Shown here piece after piece: positions 18,120-26,237 of a stretch of 64,000 nt of DNA. Below the pieces are notes generated by a model, which saw only the letters and a program-made list of their open reading frames with translations, searched no databases and was not told the origin of the DNA. Position numbers and translations under genes: made by a program. Numbering within the stretch: position 1 is the first letter of the stretch; each line of letters starts with the position of its first letter. This DNA comes from Arthrobacter sp. SLBN-100 (GTDB taxonomy: Bacteria; Actinomycetota; Actinomycetes; Actinomycetales; Micrococcaceae): NCBI RefSeq assembly GCF_006715305.1, contig NZ_VFMY01000001.1:558001-622000 (forward strand), given 5' to 3'.

Positions 18120-18428
18120 ATGAACACGGACTCACAGCCGGAAACGCCGCGGGACTTACCGGAGGCTGACGCCCTCGAGCAGCAGACGCCCATCCTGCCT
18201 GAGGGGTCCGAGGAGTTCACTGTCAAAGACCCGCTGCCTGATGATGCCCCGGAAGCCGATGTCATCGAGCAACATACGGACGTGCTGCCCGGCAGCACAG
18301 GCTATGCCGGGATAGCGGGCGCAGCAGCAGGACAGGAGGCCTCGGAAGCAGATTTGATGGAACAGGCCATGGCTCCCTCCCTCGACGACGAAGAGGACTA
18401 CCCTGACGCCCGCGAAGAGAGGCTGTAG
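18120..18428 (+). CDS. Small acidic protein with three internal repeats, function unknown
   Basis: A 102-residue, strongly acidic, probably disordered protein. Three degenerate copies of a short unit are spaced along it: EADALEQQTPILP, EADVIEQHTDVLP and EADLMEQAMAPSL. AGGAGGT ends six bases before the ATG at 18120, which is preferred over the tandem ATG at 18117. No signal peptide or membrane segment. It stands alone between the broken VOC gene and the convergent CDF gene. I do not recognise a functional family; the ideal ribosome site argues that it is translated. Confidence 0.75.
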   Translation: MNTDSQPETPRDLPEADALEQQTPILPEGSEEFTVKDPLPDDAPEADVIEQHTDVLPGSTGYAGIAGAAAGQEASEADLMEQAMAPSLDDEEDYPDAREERL

Positions 18429-18582
18429 AACAAAAGCCGACCCACGGTGGTGCGCAGGGCCGTAGATAACCGACCACAACTGCAAGGGCACCGGGGCTCA
18501 GCTGCCCATCAAACCGCGAGTAAAGAGGATCGTGAGGATGGGCCGGATTGCGATCCGGACGTTCCGGCGGTGGAGAGGGCGC

Positions 18583-19404
18583 TCAACGATCGACCGGTTT
18601 CGTCCCGAGGGTAAGGATCCCCGGCGCAGGCTTAGCATCGGCTTGGCAGCCGGCGCAGCAGCCGCCCTCCTGCTCCAGATCCACGCGAGCTCCCAATACT
18701 GCTGAGGCTGTGACGGTGGTTGCAGGTGCGCAGCAGTCATCGTCTTCTTCACCATGGCCGTGGACGTCTCCGGTGCGGGGAAGGGCGCAGCAGGCTTCGC
18801 CCCGCCAGGCGTTGACGCCTTCACGGACTGCGATACCGGCGATGATCAGGGCTGCGCCTGCATCGGCCCACCACCAGCCCAGAGTGCTGTTGAGGACCAG
18901 GCCAACCAACAGGACCGCGGAAAGGTATGTGCACAGCAGGGTCTGTTTGGAGTCGGCCACGGCCGTCCGGGACCCCAGTTCCCGTCCAGCCCGGCGCTGC
19001 GCCCAGGACAGAACGGGCATGATCGCCAGGCTCAGGGCCGCGATCACGATACCGGGGGTGGAATGTTGAGCTTCCTCCCCGCCCGTCAGTGACCGCACAG
19101 CGTCCATGGTTACGAACGCGGCCAAGGCGAAGAAGGAGATAGCGATAATCCGCAACGTCAGATGCTCACGCCGTTCTGGGTCTTTCGCGGAGAACTGCCA
19201 CGACAGCGCCAAGGCGGAGGTCACCTCGATGACGGAGTCCAGCCCGAACCCAATCAAGGCAACGGAGCCGGCAACATTGCCGGCCCAGAGCGCCACCACC
19301 GCTTCAATGAGGTTGTAGGTGATGGTCGCGGCGGCAAAGAGCCGAATCCGACGGTTCAGCAACGCCCGGCGTTCTGAGCTTAGCCTCTGCAGCAGCGCGG
19401 TCAT
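18583..19404 (-). CDS. Cation diffusion facilitator-type metal efflux protein with Cys-rich tail
   Basis: A 273-residue membrane protein with about six hydrophobic segments. GFGLDSVIEVTSALALSWQF and WWADAGAALIIAGIAVREG carry the acidic residues expected in a CDF transport site. The last 65 residues are cytosolic and rich in Cys and His (ACCALP, HGHGEEDDDCC, GGCCAGC), likely a soft-metal binding tail. The ATG at 19404 overlaps the stop of the upstream regulator (ATGA), so the two are translationally coupled. Cadmium, lead or zinc export is inferred from the CmtR-like regulator. Confidence 0.88.
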   Translation of the reverse strand: MTALLQRLSSERRALLNRRIRLFAAATITYNLIEAVVALWAGNVAGSVALIGFGLDSVIEVTSALALSWQFSAKDPERREHLTLRIIAISFFALAAFVTMDAVRSLTGGEEAQHSTPGIVIAALSLAIMPVLSWAQRRAGRELGSRTAVADSKQTLLCTYLSAVLLVGLVLNSTLGWWWADAGAALIIAGIAVREGVNAWRGEACCALPRTGDVHGHGEEDDDCCAPATTVTASAVLGARVDLEQEGGCCAGCQADAKPAPGILTLGTKPVDR

Positions 19405-19727
19405 GCGAAGCACTCCCCATCCGGAGCACAGCAGGCCGGGTCCACGGCCAGGACAACACCGAGCAGGTCCTTGATCGCACGGCCCAGCCGCGCGTCGGCA
19501 AGCTCATACCGGCTCCTACGCCCATCCGGGACAGCGACCACCAGGCCGCAACCCCGCAGGCACGTCAAATGGTTGGACATGCTCTGCCGGGAAACGCCCA
19601 GGGACTCAGCCAGGTCCGAGGGGTAGGACGGGGAGCCCGAGAGTGCCAGCAGAACCCGGGCGCGGGTAGGGTCTGAAACCGCATAGCCGAACCGGGCCAG
19701 CACTGGTGCCTGCATGAGCTTTTCCAT
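19401..19727 (-). CDS. CmtR-like ArsR-family metal-responsive repressor
   Basis: A 108-residue winged-helix repressor. The recognition region is DLAESLGVSRQSMSNHLTCL. Cysteines at 56 and 60 (TCLRGC) and a C-terminal group at 99, 100 and 106 (ACCAPDGEC) match the spacing of CmtR, which senses Cd/Pb through C57, C61 and C102. It should repress itself and the coupled CDF pump until metal binds. An in-frame ATG at 19715 is an alternative start. A palindromic operator overlaps its promoter. Confidence 0.9.
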   Translation of the reverse strand: MEKLMQAPVLARFGYAVSDPTRARVLLALSGSPSYPSDLAESLGVSRQSMSNHLTCLRGCGLVVAVPDGRRSRYELADARLGRAIKDLLGVVLAVDPACCAPDGECFA

Positions 19728-19737
19728 AACCCAAAAG

Positions 19738-19753
19738 TACAGCCTTGGCTGTA
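19738..19753. promoter_or_regulatory. Operator/promoter of the CmtR-like regulator and CDF operon
   Basis: Perfect palindrome TACAGCC-TT-GGCTGTA, 10 bases upstream of the regulator start. On the minus strand it falls between a possible -35 (TTGCCG) and -10 (TACTTT) with 18-base spacing, an ideal place for repression. The 5' leader would be very short. Confidence 0.65.
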
Positions 19754-19879
19754 TTCACGGCAAAGTGTATAAAAGCATGCGACCGCCCGCGATTTCCAAC
19801 GCGGACCAATTCTTCAAAAGGGGTGCTAAGTCCTGGCCTGTAAGGACGCAGCACCCTTCCATTCCTCGCGAGGGCCAGG

Positions 19880-20737
19880 TCAGCCCTGGGCTTGCGGCAG
19901 TACCAGCAGGTAGCCGGTTGGCAGGTCGCTGCTCCACCGGCGCGGCTCGCGGACGACGAACTGCGTCGCCAGTTGCTCCGGAGTGAGCAGGCTGTTGGGC
20001 TCGGGCGACGGTCCCCACTGGCCGCTGCCGTATGGGTAGAGCGGATCCTGGACGCGGATGCCGGTTACGGAGAACTCGGGGAACTCGGCGGGATCGCCGA
20101 TCGACTCGAACCCGCTCATCACCCACGCGTGCCGACCGCTCCACATCACCAGCCCGACGGGCCGGCCCGTGTCGGCCATGGCGCGTGCCGCGGCCTGCAG
20201 CGCGTTGTCGTAGTCGGCGATGCTGACCACACCGTAGGGCCCCATCCCCGCCTCGGTAAGCACCTGGGCCCAACCGAAGGGGTTGGCACCGTTGAATGAG
20301 TTCGAAGACCTTGCCCGGGCCATCTCCCACAGCTCACCCTGCTGGCCGGAATCGGTCCAGCTGCCGCCCCCTGTGTCGTCCACGAGGTTATGCGCGATCT
20401 GGATGCTCGCTGCAACACACCAGTCGAAGGTGTACTGCGGCACGAAGTCCCCCTCCTGGTAAAGGTTGAGGGCGAACGGCTGGGGGACCGGGGGTGGGGT
20501 GGGAACCGGCGTCGAAGTGGGTGACGGCGCCTGCTGAGGAGCCACGGCGGCATCCCCTACGGCTGCCGGGACCTGTTCAGGGGCGACGGCGGCTTCAGTC
20601 ACGGTCGTCGTGGCGGAGGAAGCCGGGAGCGGGTGGCCTGTCGCGGCGTCGCCGACGCCGATTGTGGGTGTGCAGCCCGCGAGGAAGCCTGCCAGGACAA
20701 TGAGCCAGGCCAGAAGACGCCTACGGGCACCGATCAT
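19880..20737 (-). CDS. Lipoprotein with C39-like peptidase domain
   Basis: A 285-residue exported protein. The N-terminus has Arg residues, a hydrophobic stretch and a lipobox LAGC with the lipidated cysteine at residue 22. A Pro/Thr/Ala-rich linker (about 25-90) leads to a papain-like C39-type domain: cysteine in DWCVAASIQIAHNL, histidine in GRHAWVMSGF and aspartate in VQDPLYPYG. It probably acts on peptides at the outer membrane face, though substrate is unknown. It is a lone leftward gene. Confidence 0.75.
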   Translation of the reverse strand: MIGARRRLLAWLIVLAGFLAGCTPTIGVGDAATGHPLPASSATTTVTEAAVAPEQVPAAVGDAAVAPQQAPSPTSTPVPTPPPVPQPFALNLYQEGDFVPQYTFDWCVAASIQIAHNLVDDTGGGSWTDSGQQGELWEMARARSSNSFNGANPFGWAQVLTEAGMGPYGVVSIADYDNALQAAARAMADTGRPVGLVMWSGRHAWVMSGFESIGDPAEFPEFSVTGIRVQDPLYPYGSGQWGPSPEPNSLLTPEQLATQFVVREPRRWSSDLPTGYLLVLPQAQG

Positions 20738-20774
20738 GATCGATCCAGTCTAGCGCGGCGCGGGGGAAATGCCC

Positions 20775-21838
20775 TCAGAAGGCGTAGCGGATGCGGCAGT
20801 AAGGGGCAATCTGTTCAATAAGGGCGGTCAGTTGATGCACGTAGCGGGCCTTGGTTCCTGAACGGTAGCGGACGTTGTTGAAGCCGTTGGAGGAGACCTT
20901 CGGTTCCTGGAGGTCCGGACGCCACAGGACCTGCTCGGCCTGCGGGTGCCACCCCAGGTTCACCTCGTGATCCGTTCGTTGTGGGTCAGGAAGATCACCT
21001 CTGCCGCGAGCTGGGCCTTGGCGGCGGGGCTCAGGGTGGAGTCGAGCTCGCGCAGCAATTCCTCCCAGTCCCTGAGCCAGGTGTCAGTAATGACGACGGG
21101 GGAGAAATTCACGTGGACCTCGTACCCGGCATCAACGAAATGGTTAATGGCAGCCATCCGATCGGCCACCGGCGAGGTCCGGACGTCAATCGATTTCGCC
21201 AGGTCCGCCGGCATGAGGGAAAAGCGGATCCTGGTGTGGCCGCCGTGGTCCCAGCCCAGCATCGCCGGGTTCACGTACTTGGTGGCAAAGGACAGCTTTG
21301 CGGTGGGCAGGTCGCGGAAGAGCGTCACAAGATCTTCCACGTTGTCGCTGATCAGGGCATCAACGGAGCAATCGCTGTTCTCGCCGATGTCGTAAACCCA
21401 GAGCTCAGGGTCGCACTGGTTGGGCTCAAGCTTCATGCCCTGGCGGGTGGCGTGGCGTTCAAGGGTGGCCGCAATCTGCTCGATGTTCGCGAACACCGTT
21501 ACAGGATTGCTGTAGCCCTTGTGGCGGGGCACGTAGCAGTAGGCGCATGCCATGGCGCAGCCGTTAGCGGTGGAGGGAGCAATGAAATCCGCGGACCTGC
21601 CGTTCGGTTTGACCGTCAGCGCCTTTTTGACGCCGAGGACCAGCGCCTCAGTCTTAATCCGGGACCAGCGCGGGACGTTCGCTTCGTCACCGTGCACCTC
21701 CGGGATGTTCCAGTGGTTCTCAACCAGCACCACCTCAGCGTCCGGCCAGCGTTCGATGATCTCCTTGCCCCGGGGAAGGTCGAGTGCAGCAGGCTGCGCA
21801 TAGATGCGCCGGATCTGCAACAGCCGGTTGAATTCCAT
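20775..21838 (-). pseudogene. Spore photoproduct lyase-family radical SAM protein, frameshifted
   Basis: The first 292 residues contain the radical-SAM cluster motif CAMACAYC and the family's conserved body. The frame then stops early at 20960. The expected C-terminus (NLGWHPQAEQVLWRPDLQEPK to the end at 20775) continues in another frame. Restoring one C near 20968-20971 gives ...NERIHEVNLGWHP, the family's usual wording, and a protein of about 354 residues. The family splits or handles photoproduct-like adducts in non-sporulating bacteria. The missing 62 residues are conserved, so the product as written is probably inactive unless the shift is a sequencing error. Confidence 0.85.
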
Positions 21839-21890
21839 GGATAGATTCTCCCAAGCCTCCGAACCCGTCCCCGGCTGTTAAGCCCACGGC

Positions 21891-22574
21891 CTATTCGCGG
21901 CTTTCTTCCCGCACTGGCTTCAGGTGCCCAGGGACTGCTCCAGCGGACAGAGCGGGAAACGTGCATGTGAACTCGCCACGGTATCCGAAGAGAAATCCGA
22001 GGAACGGGTTCCGCACCTGCATCTGAATTGTGTAAACCCCGCGGGCGTCGTCGAAGTTCTCATACAAGTCCGCTGTGCCGGTGAGGGCAGCCGGAAACTC
22101 GAACGCCGCGAAGCCTTCGTAAAATCGCTGCGCCCCCGTTTGAAGGTGAAGCGACCCGTCGGACAAGACCTCCAGGGCGAGGTCAGTTGCCAGATGCTGG
22201 TGCGTGCCCAGATAGTCGACAACGCCGCCCCTTCCTGCGCTGTGCACCATCGTGGCGTCGAAACGCCGTTGTTTGGATCCGGGCAGTTCCAGAGTTCTGA
22301 CGAAAGTGACTGTAGGGCGCCCGAAACCGTCGGTGTAGGGGTAATTCTCGATAGTGAAGGGGATGTCCTTGCCCTGGTCCGGAAAGAGGATGTTGCGGTA
22401 GGCCCCCAGCTGAAGGAACGGGACGGTCCACCATGCCCCCCGGCGGACCTCCGAAAACACGCCGCGCCCCACGCAGGCGTAGCCCGCGGCAGTGCCAACG
22501 CCGAAGCGTTTCTGCAGCATCGGATGCAGACGGTGGAAGTCTTTCCCCAGCGCCCGCTCAAAAATCGACGCCAT
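21891..22574 (-). CDS. DUF4166-domain protein
   Basis: A 227-residue protein that starts MASIFERALG and keeps the DUF4166 pattern (FHRLHPMLQKRFG, VGRGVFSEVRRG, then VTFVRTLELPG). The start at 22574 has AAAGGG just upstream; an earlier in-frame start would lie deep inside the preceding gene. It overlaps the end of the SRPBCC gene by 17 bases and is probably co-translated with it. DUF4166 domains often accompany saccharopine-dehydrogenase-like or epimerase genes, but none is here. Function unknown. Confidence 0.8.
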   Translation of the reverse strand: MASIFERALGKDFHRLHPMLQKRFGVGTAAGYACVGRGVFSEVRRGAWWTVPFLQLGAYRNILFPDQGKDIPFTIENYPYTDGFGRPTVTFVRTLELPGSKQRRFDATMVHSAGRGGVVDYLGTHQHLATDLALEVLSDGSLHLQTGAQRFYEGFAAFEFPAALTGTADLYENFDDARGVYTIQMQVRNPFLGFLFGYRGEFTCTFPALSAGAVPGHLKPVREESRE

Positions 22575-23376
22575 CGCCACCCTTTGCTCGAAAGCTGACA
22601 CCGTCACGACCGGCCGGAGCAGCCAGGGTGGCGAGGGCGGAGGGGGCGTGCCAGGAACGAAGGTCCGGAGCCTGCCGCAAACATCGCCCTGCCCTGGGCA
22701 CCGTCCGATGCGGCGGAACGAGGCACGAGGCACCCGCAACCGCCAGGCATGCGATGGCAGCTGTGGCGTTTCGTTTTTCCACCGCTGCGCGAAGCAACAA
22801 GGCGGCCGTGACGATGCCTACCGCCCTGGCCACTGCATCCATGAACCACCGGTTGCGGGATGCCTTCGGATCGAGGTCGAAGTCCGCCCACATCCGTAAA
22901 CGGTCAAAACTTACGGCTGTCGCCCAACCCAATGCCGGGCGGAACAACCAGGAATCCATCAGCTTTCCCAGTGCCCCCATGCCGGGCGAATAGTTGTACC
23001 CCGTAATGAACCGAAGACCGGCCTTCGTTGGGATATACCGCCAATAACCGGAGCCGCGGCCTATTGGCGACAATGGGTCAAAGGTGTCGAATTTCAGTAC
23101 CGAAGTCGACTGCCCGTCGGACCGGTCCCGGTTTCCCAAAGATGTCCCGGTTCCGTGCATGGTATGGAACGGAAGGCGGAACTCGCAGCGGAATTGCTGT
23201 ACTCCCTCGCCGTCTATCGAAAGTGGAACAATCCTCGAGAACCGCAGGTCCCACTTGGCATGCAAGGAAGTATCCTGGCTCAGTTTCCATACCCGGTCCA
23301 TGGGAGCTTGAATGCGGGCCTCAACGTAAATGGGCCGGTGCGGCGCCGACTTTTTCCTGCTTGAATTTTCCCCCAT
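22558..23376 (-). CDS. SRPBCC (START-like) ligand-binding protein with hydrophobic C-terminal region
   Basis: A 272-residue protein. The first 160 residues look like an SRPBCC fold (YVEARIQAPMDRVWKLSQD, RFSRIVPLSIDGEG, GLRFITGYNYSPG). After RNRWFMDAVARAVGIVTAALLL the chain is hydrophobic and then low-complexity, which suggests a membrane anchor and a poorly conserved tail that may be affected by the DUF4166 gene overlap. The ligand is unknown; a lipid or polyketide-like molecule would fit the fold. Confidence 0.7.
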   Translation of the reverse strand: MGENSSRKKSAPHRPIYVEARIQAPMDRVWKLSQDTSLHAKWDLRFSRIVPLSIDGEGVQQFRCEFRLPFHTMHGTGTSLGNRDRSDGQSTSVLKFDTFDPLSPIGRGSGYWRYIPTKAGLRFITGYNYSPGMGALGKLMDSWLFRPALGWATAVSFDRLRMWADFDLDPKASRNRWFMDAVARAVGIVTAALLLRAAVEKRNATAAIACLAVAGASCLVPPHRTVPRAGRCLRQAPDLRSWHAPSALATLAAPAGRDGVSFRAKGGDGVDF

Positions 23377-23403
23377 CTGAGCATCCTAAGCGGCAGCGCT
23401 TGC

Positions 23404-23725
23404 TTATTGGGGTTGGTGGCAGAGTAGAACAAATCCGTTGCCGAAGGTCCACGTCCCGTCCAGCTTGAGGTTCATCCTGACGTCCGGCGCCTGGAACAGC
23501 GGCCGTCCTTGGCCCGGCACCACACGGGAGAAGACGAACTTGGGCTTGTCACGCCAGATGCGGGCGAACTCAACCGTTACGGCCGTTGACCAGAATCCGG
23601 CCAGAAGCTCGTGGGTGATCCTTCCGCTCATGCCCCCTCGTCCTGATCTCATCATTGAAGTGTTGGAGTACTTCGTCGTTAACGAGGAGCCAGCTGATGT
23701 CCCGGACATTTCCGTGCTGACGACT
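23404..23725 (-). pseudogene. Decayed dihydrofolate reductase-like (RibD C-terminal family) gene
   Basis: Pieces of one DHFR-like protein are recognisable in two frames: NVRDISWLLVNDEVLQHFND in one, then GRITHELLAGFWSTA, EFARIWRDKPKFVFSR and GQGRPLFQAPDVRMNLKLDG in another. The stretch normally present between the FVFSR segment and the GQGRPLF segment is deleted, and the N-terminal region is missing. A frameshift plus deletion make function unlikely. It lies between the SRPBCC gene and arfB. Confidence 0.7.
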
Positions 23726-23738
23726 TCTCAAAGTTCCG

Positions 23739-24161
23739 CTACTCGGCGGACGGCCGCTTGCGTTGCTGTTTCGTTGTTGACCGCAGTTTCTTCGCCACGA
23801 GCCGGCGACGGTTCGAGCCGCGGGTAGGTTTGGTTGCCCGGCGGGCGGGTGCAGCCGGGGCAAGGCCGTTTGCCACAAGGTCGGCGAGCTTGGCCAGGGC
23901 AATCCCGCGATTGCGCCACTGGGAGCGCTGCTCGGAAGCGGTCACGGTAATCACCCCGCCGATGAGGCGTGGTCCGAGACGCGTGAGCAGGATCAGCCGT
24001 TGGCTGTCTGAGAGCGCCAATGACTCACTGACGTTCCACGAGAGCTCGACCCGGCTGTCGGTGGTGTTGACGTGCTGACCGCCTGGTCCGGACGAGCGCG
24101 AAAACCGCCAGTCGAGTTCGGACGCGGGAATCGTGAGCTCGGGTAGCACCTCCAGATCCAT
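23739..24161 (-). CDS. arfB: Peptidyl-tRNA hydrolase ArfB (YaeJ), ribosome rescue
   Basis: A 140-residue release-factor-like hydrolase that frees stalled ribosomes. The catalytic GGQ is in SGPGGQHVNTTDSRVEL and the C-terminal tail is highly basic (RRRLVAKKLRSTTKQQRKR), as needed to enter the empty mRNA channel. The start at 24161 gives the usual length; upstream in-frame residues have no family match. Divergent from the ABC-F gene, which also acts on ribosomes. Confidence 0.92.
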   Translation of the reverse strand: MDLEVLPELTIPASELDWRFSRSSGPGGQHVNTTDSRVELSWNVSESLALSDSQRLILLTRLGPRLIGGVITVTASEQRSQWRNRGIALAKLADLVANGLAPAAPARRATKPTRGSNRRRLVAKKLRSTTKQQRKRPSAE

Positions 24162-24286
24162 GGAACCAGCGTTGCATGATCCGGGAGCTTCAAGAAGCTT
24201 CTTCGTTTCCCGATTCGACAGGGTGCGGACGCAAACCCGATCCGCGTCCGGCACCCGAAACCGAACAGTCCCCGCACGTGCTGCGG

Positions 24287-24315
24287 TTCTGCAGTGCAGG
24301 CGCGGACGGTAGACT
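24287..24315 (+). promoter_or_regulatory. Candidate promoter of the ABC-F gene
   Basis: A -35-like TTCTGC and a -10-like TAGACT are separated by 17 bases, about 92 bases before the ABC-F start. Matches to consensus are moderate. Confidence 0.35.
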
Positions 24316-24406
24316 TGGATAGGCCGTTCTCCGGCCATAGCCGCCCACGCCCGCCACAGACGCTCCGGGCTGCGGCTTATCCCCTTTGTGAAAGGCTCTA
24401 CCTGCT

Positions 24407-26005
24407 GTGATTACTGTCCAGGATCTTGAACTGCGTGCCGGCGCCCGGCTCCTGATGGACCAGGTGAGCTTCCGCATCGACAAGGGAGACAAGATCGGCC
24501 TGGTGGGCCGCAACGGAGCGGGCAAGACCACGCTTACAAGGGTTCTGGCGGGGGAAGGACTTCCTGCCGCCGGCAAAGTCACCCGCACCGGTGAAATCGG
24601 CTACCTGCCCCAGGATCCCCGCACACCCGACATGGAGCAGCTCGCACGTGACCGCATCCTGTCCGTCCGCGGCCTGGACATCGCCGTCGGCAAACTCCGC
24701 CTGGCCCATGAAGAGATGGCCAGCGAGGATGCCGCGGTACAGCGCAAGGCGATGAACCGCTATGACCGGCTCGAGTCCGAGTTCCTCGCCGCCGGCGGCT
24801 ACGCTGCCGAAGCCGAGGCCGCGGCGATCTGCTCCAACCTGGCCTTGCCGGACCGCCTGCTGAACCAGCCGCTCAAGACCCTGTCCGGCGGCCAGCGCCG
24901 CCGTGTGGAGCTGGCCCGGATCCTCTACTCGGACGCCGAGACCATGCTCCTCGACGAACCCACCAACCACCTCGACGCCGATTCCATCGCCTGGCTGCGC
25001 GACTTCCTGAAGAACCACCAGGGCGGGCTGATCGTGATCAGCCACGACACCGAGCTGCTCGAAGCCACCGTCAACAAGGTCTTCCTGCTCGACGCCAACC
25101 GCGCGCAGATCGACTTCTACAACATGGACTGGAAGCGCTACCTCACGCAGCGCGAAACCGACGAGCGCGCGCGCAAGCGGGAACGCGCCAACGCCGAAAA
25201 GAAGGCCCAGGTCCTCTTTGACCAGGCCAACAAGATGCGGGCCAAGGCGACCAAAGCCGTCGCCGCCCAGAACATGGCCAAACGTGCCGAGCGCCTGTTG
25301 AGCGGGCTGGAGGCCGTCCGCGAGCAGGACCGCGTCGCAGCGCTGCGCTTCCCGGATCCGTCGCCCTGCGGCAGGACCCCGCTCACGGCCGAAGGCCTCA
25401 GCAAGTCCTACGGTTCGCTGGAGATCTTCACGGACGTGGACCTGGCGATCGACCGCGGTTCCAAGGTGGTCATCCTCGGCCTCAACGGCGCCGGCAAGAC
25501 CACCCTCCTGCGGATGCTGGCGGGCGTGGACAAGCCGGACACCGGGGACGTCATCGCCGGGCACGGACTCAAGGTGGGCTACTACGCCCAGGAACATGAG
25601 ACCCTCGACGTCGGCCGCACCGTCCTGGAGAACATGCGCTCCGCTGCTCCCGACATGAAGGACGCGGAAGTGCGCGGCATCCTGGGCTCCTTCCTGTTCT
25701 CCGGTGACGACGTGGACAAGCCTGCCGGCGTCCTCTCCGGTGGCGAGAAGACCCGCCTTGCGCTGGCCACGATCGTGGCTTCCAGCGCCAACGTGCTGCT
25801 CCTGGACGAACCGACCAACAACCTGGACCCTGCCAGCCGCGCCGAGATCCTGGGCGCCCTGAAGAACTACAGTGGCGCTGTCGTCCTGGTCAGCCACGAC
25901 GAAGGGGCCGTCGAAGCCCTCAATCCGGAGCGCGTTGTCCTGCTGCCCGACGGCGTCGAAGACCACTGGAACGAAGACTACCTGGATCTGATCACTCTGG
26001 CTTAG
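24407..26005 (+). CDS. ABC-F family ribosome-associated ATPase
   Basis: A 532-residue soluble protein with two ABC domains and no membrane segments. Domain 1 has GRNGAGKTTL, LSGGQRRRVELARIL and LLDEPTNHLD. The linker of about 80 charged residues (RDERARKRERANAEKKAQ-like) follows, then domain 2 with GLNGAGKTTLLR, LSGGEKTRLALATIV and LLDEPTNNLDP. ABC-F proteins regulate translation or protect ribosomes from antibiotics. The broad actinobacterial conservation of this type suggests a housekeeping translation factor rather than a dedicated resistance gene. GTG start. Confidence 0.93.
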   Translation: MITVQDLELRAGARLLMDQVSFRIDKGDKIGLVGRNGAGKTTLTRVLAGEGLPAAGKVTRTGEIGYLPQDPRTPDMEQLARDRILSVRGLDIAVGKLRLAHEEMASEDAAVQRKAMNRYDRLESEFLAAGGYAAEAEAAAICSNLALPDRLLNQPLKTLSGGQRRRVELARILYSDAETMLLDEPTNHLDADSIAWLRDFLKNHQGGLIVISHDTELLEATVNKVFLLDANRAQIDFYNMDWKRYLTQRETDERARKRERANAEKKAQVLFDQANKMRAKATKAVAAQNMAKRAERLLSGLEAVREQDRVAALRFPDPSPCGRTPLTAEGLSKSYGSLEIFTDVDLAIDRGSKVVILGLNGAGKTTLLRMLAGVDKPDTGDVIAGHGLKVGYYAQEHETLDVGRTVLENMRSAAPDMKDAEVRGILGSFLFSGDDVDKPAGVLSGGEKTRLALATIVASSANVLLLDEPTNNLDPASRAEILGALKNYSGAVVLVSHDEGAVEALNPERVVLLPDGVEDHWNEDYLDLITLA

Positions 26006-26013
26006 CCGCCTGG

Positions 26014-26228
26014 GGTTGCGTTCGCGCCCCCAGCCGCATAATTCGCCGCTTGCTGGCTCGTCCCTCGCCCTTGACGCAAGCTACACGAATCATGCGGCTG
26101 CTGGCGCTCGAGGTCAGGTCCCGGGCGTAGGCACAAGCGGAGCAGCGTGGGTGATTTATGTAGCGTGCGTCAAAGCGAGGAACGAGCAGCACGCGGGAAA
26201 TCACCCAGGGTGCGCAGTGGACGCAACC
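26014..26228. repeat. Large imperfect palindrome between convergent genes
   Basis: Arms of about 89 bases (26014-26102 and 26141-26228) align after reverse complementing, best in the middle (CTCGTYCCTCGC then TGACGCAMGCTACA), around a 38-base loop. It fills nearly the whole gap between the convergent ABC-F and SURF1 genes. No open frame, tRNA-like or T-run structure is evident. Confidence 0.7.
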
Positions 26229-26237
26229 AAGGGCGAC

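Noticed and set aside
18429..18582. Possible small gene or RNA between the repeat protein and the CDF gene
   Set aside because: Short minus-strand frames exist but no motif, ribosome site or stable hairpin supports one.
24398..25966. A 522-codon frame opposite the ABC-F gene
   Set aside because: Antisense shadow with repeated Val-Gly-Asp wording; the sense strand has both ABC domains.
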